A DNA stretch of 17,059 nt from CAYRPO01 sp964426305 (GTDB taxonomy: Bacteria; Patescibacteriota; Saccharimonadia; Saccharimonadales; CAIOMD01). A program made the position numbers and the translations under genes. The notes below the pieces were generated by a model. It saw nothing but the letters and a program-made list of their open reading frames with translations, did not search any database and was not told the DNA's origin. This document shows, piece after piece, positions 13,731-17,059 of this stretch (positions are counted from its first letter, which is position 1; every line of letters begins with the position of its first letter). Where the stretch lies: contig CAYRPO010000018.1 in NCBI GenBank assembly GCA_964426305.1, positions 1-17,059 on the forward strand, written 5' to 3'.

Positions 13731-15035
13731 TTAGCCCGCGGTCGGTGTTGGATCTTTTGTCCAGTCCAAGAACTGCGCACGTTTGCGCGACATCCAGACC
13801 TTCGACTGGCGGACAAGCTTGGCCTCGTCTTTTGGATTGTCAAGAAGCGGTTTCAAAGCTTCTTCGGCAAAAACACCGTTTTGTGACCCCTTCGCCAGGA
13901 CAACTGTATCTTTTTTAAGCATATGCTCTACCCTGGCACCTGCCGCATACGGGCTTTCGCACCGAATCACCTTACAGCCTCGCTTTTCAGCAGCCGCAGC
14001 AAGGTACGCATTTGCATCCTTGCCAATAGTGACAACAGCCATGAGTTTTTCGGGGTCACATAGCTGACCAATGCGTTTGTGCGCATTCGCCGAAAGTGTT
14101 CCAAGTTCGTTCATTTGGCCCAGTATGGCAATCTTATGCCTTGCAGGATGCTCATACAGCGTTTTGAGCGCCGCGACAACAGCCAATGGACTAGCGTTAT
14201 AGGTGTCATCTAGCAGTACAGTATCATATTTGCCATGCAACAGCTGCATGCGACCAGCAGGAGCTGTTATGGCCTCCATACCAGCGACAATCTCTTCAGT
14301 CGGCATGTGTAACAGATCAGCAACCGCAACAGCTGCAGCAACAGCCTTAGCGCTATGGGACGCAATGAGCGGAACTGTCGCCTGAGCCACTTCGCCACCA
14401 TCAAGCTGCACCGCAACTCGCAGCCCATGCTGCAAACGCCGTGTCGCAAGCCTGTACTGCGCATGTTCAAAACCATACGTGCGTACAAGTGTGCCCTTGG
14501 GTAGATATTTCTCCAAATAGTCTTTCTCTATGTCGTCAGCATTCACAATGAGTCGCTTCGCGTAGCTATGTACTGACAATTCTTCGGCAGCAACAGCGTC
14601 AAGATCTGCAAAGAACTCCATATGCTCTTCGCTAACGGCCGTTACAACCGCAATGTCTGGCTGCAACAGATGTTCGTAATATGCTACGTCGCCCGGTGCA
14701 TCGGTACCAAGCTCGACTACAACGATGTCAAATGGCTTCGGGCCACGCAGCAAACTTCTGCCATGCCACCACGCAGCAAGCCAACCGAAGGGATTATAAA
14801 TATTTGGAAGCGATCGATCTAAAAAGATAAAAGGCACTGAAATCGGCGTATTGTAGTTTCCATCTTGCCAACGAACTCTGTATACCCGTGACAGGATTGT
14901 TGCAATCGCCATTTTTGCACTGGTCTTACCAACACTACCAGTCACCGCCACGATCGTAGGCTGATGCTTTGCTATAATTTGTCGCATTTGAGCGGCAAAG
15001 ATTTTTTCGAGTTGTTTCCGAATATACGTTTTCAT
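13731..15035 (-). CDS. MurF-like Mur ligase lacking the N-terminal substrate domain
   Basis: This is an ATP-dependent amide ligase of the Mur family, of the type that adds D-Ala-D-Ala to UDP-MurNAc-tripeptide. The 434 residues have the P-loop VTGSVGKTSA near 31-40 and a GNYNTPISVP motif. They also have the MurF-like DDTYNASPLAVVAALKTL and LGQMNELG, plus a C-terminal Rossmann-like domain. The P-loop in E. coli MurF lies beyond residue 100, so the N-terminal UDP-binding domain is missing here. A tryptophan-rich stretch (FGWLAAWWHGRSLL) sits after the P-loop region. It may be a MurF paralogue with another substrate or a minimal MurF. The ATG at 15035 is eight bases after TACAAT. Confidence 0.88.
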   Translation of the reverse strand: MKTYIRKQLEKIFAAQMRQIIAKHQPTIVAVTGSVGKTSAKMAIATILSRVYRVRWQDGNYNTPISVPFIFLDRSLPNIYNPFGWLAAWWHGRSLLRGPKPFDIVVVELGTDAPGDVAYYEHLLQPDIAVVTAVSEEHMEFFADLDAVAAEELSVHSYAKRLIVNADDIEKDYLEKYLPKGTLVRTYGFEHAQYRLATRRLQHGLRVAVQLDGGEVAQATVPLIASHSAKAVAAAVAVADLLHMPTEEIVAGMEAITAPAGRMQLLHGKYDTVLLDDTYNASPLAVVAALKTLYEHPARHKIAILGQMNELGTLSANAHKRIGQLCDPEKLMAVVTIGKDANAYLAAAAEKRGCKVIRCESPYAAGARVEHMLKKDTVVLAKGSQNGVFAEEALKPLLDNPKDEAKLVRQSKVWMSRKRAQFLDWTKDPTPTAG

Positions 15036-15043
15036 TCCACTCT

Positions 15044-15049
15044 ATTGTA
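15044..15049 (-). promoter_or_regulatory. -10 element before the MurF-like gene
   Basis: TACAAT on the minus strand ends eight bases before the ATG. CTGGTA at 15066-15071 with a 16-bp spacer is a weak -35. The intervening AGAGTGGA is purine-rich but directly abuts the start. Confidence 0.4.
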
Positions 15050-15093
15050 CCCGAAAAATCCAGAATACCAGCCCAGCTAGCACCTGTCTTTTG

Positions 15094-15137
15094 CCAAGAA
15101 AAAATCCCACACTATAAGATGTGGGATTTTTTCTTGG
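15094..15137 (-). terminator. Intrinsic terminator of the tRNA-Ala transcript
   Basis: A perfect 18-bp inverted repeat (15094-15111 with 15120-15137) has an 8-nt loop. Its core is TCCCACA/TGTGGGA flanked by A6 and T6. Its outermost three base pairs use the CCA end of the tRNA. It also faces the MurF-like gene and could work from the other side. Confidence 0.9.
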
Positions 15138-15211
15138 TGGAGCTACAGGGACTCGAACCCTGGACCTCTTCCATGCCATGGAAGCGCTCTAGCCAACTGA
15201 GCTACAGCCCC
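15135..15211 (-). tRNA. tRNA-Ala, anticodon GGC
   Basis: The 77-nt gene includes an encoded CCA end. The acceptor GGGGCTG pairs with TAGCTCC (two G-T pairs). The D arm is GCTC/GAGC with loop AGTTGGCTA. The anticodon stem is CTTCC/GGAAG with loop ATGGCAT, anticodon GGC. The variable loop is AGGTC, and the T arm is CAGGG/CCCTG with loop TTCGAGT. The discriminator base is A. It reads GCC and GCU codons. It is transcribed on the minus strand, probably from the promoter at 15492-15520 once the duplicated flank is collapsed. Confidence 0.97.
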
Positions 15212-15368
15212 AANNNNNNNNNNNNNNNNNNNNNNNNNNNNNNNNNNNNNNNNNNNNNNNNNNNNNNNNNNNNNNNNNNNNNNNNNNNNNNNNNNNNNNN
15301 NNNNNNNNNNNNNCCTGGACCTCTTCCATGCCATGGAAGCGCTCTAGCCAACTGAGCTACAGCCCCAA
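15159..15368. other. Assembly gap with duplicated 55-bp flanks inside tRNA-Ala
   Basis: Bases 15159-15213 and 15314-15368 are identical over 55 bp and are separated by exactly 100 N (15214-15313). They represent one tRNA locus counted twice. Confidence 0.92.
15314..15366 (-). other. Artefactual second copy of the tRNA-Ala 5' part
   Basis: The first 53 bases of tRNA-Ala(GGC) are repeated after the gap. They are identical to 15159-15211 and most simply are the same gene seen on the adjoining contig, so this should not be counted as a second tRNA. Confidence 0.85.
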
Positions 15369-15451
15369 GCCTTATCATTGCACAACCTAATGTTCTTTCG
15401 AGATCCTGTTGGCTCGAGCGCTGGCGCAAATATTACTTCTCGCGGACACGT

Positions 15452-15478
15452 CCGCTAGCCAACTGAGCTATCGTCCCC
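15452..15478 (-). pseudogene. tRNA-like 5' fragment
   Basis: Read on the minus strand, GGGGACG then ATAGCTCAGTTGGCTAG closely resembles the acceptor and D-arm of the neighbouring tRNA-Ala. It continues into a GCGGAC/GTCCGC hairpin with a 2-nt loop rather than an anticodon arm. No T arm and no CGTCCCC acceptor partner are found before the real tRNA. It begins about 7 nt after the predicted transcription start. It is probably a decayed tRNA or a leader derived from one. Confidence 0.5.
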
Positions 15479-15491
15479 AAAAACAGATATG

Positions 15492-15520
15492 AGTATACTG
15501 TCTTTTGGTTAGCATTTCAA
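15492..15520 (-). promoter_or_regulatory. Strong promoter of the tRNA transcript
   Basis: TTGAAA (15515-15520), a 17-bp spacer and TATACT (15492-15497) on the minus strand direct transcription towards the tRNA-like fragment and tRNA-Ala, ending at the terminator at 15094-15137. Confidence 0.8.
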
Positions 15521-15532
15521 CTACATGCAAAA

Positions 15533-15610
15533 ATCGCGCGAGCCCACCCGGCGGCTTCTTGAAAGATTTTTTTGAAATGTTTGTTTGAAAGCCGCGCATG
15601 ATCGCGCGAT
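15533..15610 (-). terminator. Nested hairpin between the seven-helix gene and the tRNA promoter
   Basis: On the minus strand ATCGCGCGA (15602-15610) can pair with TCGCGCGAT (15533-15541). Inside it GCGGCTT (15589-15595) can pair with AAGCCGC (15551-15557) around an A-rich loop, and five T follow. It lies 38 bp past the stop of the seven-helix membrane protein. It is a likely terminator, or a small structured RNA. The loop carries three TTGAAA copies spaced 13 bp apart on the plus strand. Confidence 0.5.
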
Positions 15611-15648
15611 ATTTACCACTTAGTTATAGCGCTCATGCTAGTCTTTTG

Positions 15649-16395
15649 TCAAATTGCCGACTTGCGGCGAGCACGACTAGTAGTACTCTGCCGTGCAGCT
15701 CGACTCTGTACATGCTGCGGCAGAACCCAAAATACCAGCACAAATGCTAAAGTCACTGCAAATCCACACATAATCGATGGAACACCAGCGACAGTCGAGG
15801 GATTGACTATGTTCGCAGCGACAGTAGGAACCATAAATGTTGCATAGCCAGTCCCCAGTCCCTTCAGCGCGCTGGCTGTATGTAGGTCCTTTGCTGCACG
15901 CGACCATTTCACAGATAGCACCAATCCAAGCACCAAGAACGAGTAATAATACAGCGTAAATGCCTTCACGGCATGCGGCGCAAGGTGAAAAATCACATAA
16001 TTGCCGGCACAGATTGAGCCGCCGATACCCTGCGTGCTCAGCAAGAAATAACTACTGAAAACGGCCGCCAAAACATAACCAGCCTGTACATTTCGACCAA
16101 CGGGTCTGCCAGTTAGTTCGCTAGCAACATGAAACCCAAGTGGTGGCAAGAAGCTAAGTGAGACGAATCCAAGTCGTGCCCAATCTATACTGCTCATGCC
16201 CAAAGCGCCCTGGCATACCATGTATTCTGCGAGCTGAAAAATCGCCAAACAGCCCAGTACCGCTACAACCAACCGCGACAACATCCATGTTCTGTACTTC
16301 CAGATCGTATACATCGCAAGCCCAGTCTCTACAGCAAACGTAGCTATCATGACGGGCGGCGAAAAACAGTACAGTGTATTTTTATTTTTTAGCAT
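15649..16395 (-). CDS. Seven-helix membrane protein of unknown function
   Basis: In this 248-residue protein hydrophobic segments lie at about 14-32, 40-61, 75-92, 106-121, 143-163, 183-198 and 206-226, giving seven helices. The C-terminus is Arg-rich (SRAARQSTTSRARRKSAI) and so probably cytoplasmic, which puts the N-terminus outside. A CFSP motif at 10-13 followed by a helix, and an FQLAEYMVC stretch in helix 2, recall bacterial membrane proteins that begin MCFSxxAS, a family of unknown role. That link is from memory and tentative. The gene ends in TGA and lies between ligA and the tRNA unit. No Shine-Dalgarno sequence is visible. Confidence 0.8.
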   Translation of the reverse strand: MLKNKNTLYCFSPPVMIATFAVETGLAMYTIWKYRTWMLSRLVVAVLGCLAIFQLAEYMVCQGALGMSSIDWARLGFVSLSFLPPLGFHVASELTGRPVGRNVQAGYVLAAVFSSYFLLSTQGIGGSICAGNYVIFHLAPHAVKAFTLYYYSFLVLGLVLSVKWSRAAKDLHTASALKGLGTGYATFMVPTVAANIVNPSTVAGVPSIMCGFAVTLAFVLVFWVLPQHVQSRAARQSTTSRARRKSAI

Positions 16396-16404
16396 TTCAG
16401 CTTA

Positions 16405-16410
16405 AGCATA
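16405..16410 (-). promoter_or_regulatory. -10 element before the seven-helix protein gene
   Basis: TATGCT on the minus strand ends nine bases before the ATG at 16395, within the 22-bp gap after the ligA stop. There is no good -35, so expression by read-through from ligA is equally possible. Confidence 0.3.
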
Positions 16411-16417
16411 GCACACG

Positions 16418-17059
16418 CTACAACATCTGGAGCAGGTCTGCTTCTGATATGACTTTTGTGCCAAATTTTTCAGCTTTTGCAAGTTTACTCGACCCAACCT
16501 TACCCGCGGCAACCAAAAAATCGGTATCTTTGCCGACACTCGACTGAAAAATGCCACCCAAGGCTCGTATTCGATCAGCAGCAGCCTCGCGGCTCATGCC
16601 AGTCAGACTGCCCGTAATTACAAAACGCTTGCCGGCTAGTGGACCGGTCTGCTTAATTGCCTCAAGCGGCCGCACGCCTGTTGCGCGAAACTTGGCCAGC
16701 AAATCTTGGTTCTGTGGATCAGCGAACCATGCCACGATACTTTCGGCCACAACGACCCCTACGCCGTTAACACCGGCCAGATCCTCACTGCTCGCAGCAG
16801 CAAGCCCTTCCAGTGTGTGAAAGTTCTGAGCAAGATCAATTGCTGTCTGCGTTCCCACATGACGAATACCAAGTGCAAACAGAAACTTCTCAAGAGGTGG
16901 ATTCTTTTTGTCGGCGATTGCCGCAATCAGATTTTCGGCCGATTTGTCGGCAAACCGATCGAGCCCCAATACCTGTTCGTATGTCAGTTTGTACAAATCA
17001 GCCGTGTCTTCAATGAGCTTCTCTTCGAGCAGTGCTGCAACGTTTTTTTCACCGAGCCC
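16418..17059 (-). CDS. ligA: NAD-dependent DNA ligase, C-terminal part
   Basis: LigA seals nicks between Okazaki fragments and in repair, using NAD+. The frame is open to the window edge, where it begins Gly-Leu-Gly-Glu-Lys-Asn. The visible 213 residues cover the helix-hairpin-helix region (YEQVLGLDRFADKSAENL, LGIRHVGTQTAIDLA, LAGVNGVGVVVAESI). The BRCT domain follows (LAGKRFVITGSLTGMSREAA, IRALGGIFQSSVGKDTDFLV) up to the TAG stop. The adenylation, OB and zinc domains lie outside the window. The 22-bp gap to the next gene allows cotranscription. Confidence 0.96.
   Translation of the reverse strand, partial: GLGEKNVAALLEEKLIEDTADLYKLTYEQVLGLDRFADKSAENLIAAIADKKNPPLEKFLFALGIRHVGTQTAIDLAQNFHTLEGLAAASSEDLAGVNGVGVVVAESIVAWFADPQNQDLLAKFRATGVRPLEAIKQTGPLAGKRFVITGSLTGMSREAAADRIRALGGIFQSSVGKDTDFLVAAGKVGSSKLAKAEKFGTKVISEADLLQML

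Noticed and set aside
15314..15366. A second tRNA-Ala gene
   Set aside because: It is identical to the first copy over the exact 55-bp block next to the N run, so it is the same gene on the adjoining contig.
15559..15590. CRISPR or replication-origin iterons
   Set aside because: Only three 6-bp repeats at 13-bp spacing, with no spacers of CRISPR length, no DnaA-box cluster and no dnaA/dnaN or cas genes nearby.
12946..15651. TGA recoded as glycine, as in some CPR phyla
   Set aside because: Two genes end naturally at TGA and no conserved protein contains an in-frame TGA.

Overview
This 17 kb window looks like a scaffold from a small-genome bacterium of the Patescibacteria (CPR) lineage. I infer Candidatus Saccharibacteria (TM7) from the style of the ribosomal proteins, the gene mixture and the compact layout, but no search could be run to confirm it. 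At least two genes end in TGA (positions 12946-12948 and 15649-15651) and no reading frame needs TGA read through. The standard bacterial code therefore fits, not the TGA=Gly code of Gracilibacteria/SR1. Almost every gene lies on the minus strand. Only an SpoU-type RNA methylase, a peroxiredoxin and a LysM-like membrane protein lie on the plus strand.

Layout. 1-1771: a DrrA/DrrB-type ABC exporter. 1880-3815: an SpoU methyltransferase, a PspC protein, ribosomal protein bL25 and an unknown protein. 3906-6132: an oxidative-stress block with a Bcp/PrxQ peroxiredoxin, a nickel superoxide dismutase (sodN) and its presumed maturation peptidase SodX, which is fused through a membrane segment to an alpha/beta-hydrolase. 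6170-9783: a translation and RNA-processing block, in minus-strand transcription order rpmF, nusB, a Nudix hydrolase, rnc, rpsP, a KH protein and trmD, without rimM. 9924-12823: a LysM-like anchored protein and leuS (interrupted by a gap). 12946-15035: a winged-helix/Nudix protein and a MurF-like ligase lacking the usual N-terminal domain. 15094-15610: tRNA-Ala(GGC) with a terminator, a tRNA-like fragment just behind a strong promoter, and a nested hairpin. 15649-17059: a seven-helix membrane protein and the 3' part of ligA.

Three runs of exactly 100 N are present. Two are flanked by exact 55-bp duplications (3967-4021 = 4122-4176; 15159-15213 = 15314-15368). These look like unmerged contig-end overlaps, and collapsing one restores an intact 151-residue peroxiredoxin. 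The third, inside leuS, has no duplicated flank and is a real gap, with a true length divisible by three if there is no indel.

Two kinds of translation start can be seen. Seven genes have a -10-like hexamer only 6-9 nt before an ATG and no Shine-Dalgarno sequence, which suggests leaderless mRNAs. Others have clear Shine-Dalgarno sequences, and several of those start with GTG or TTG. The most interesting observations are the SodX-membrane-esterase fusion beside Ni-SOD, this split of start signals, and the tRNA-like fragment at the head of the tRNA-Ala transcript.
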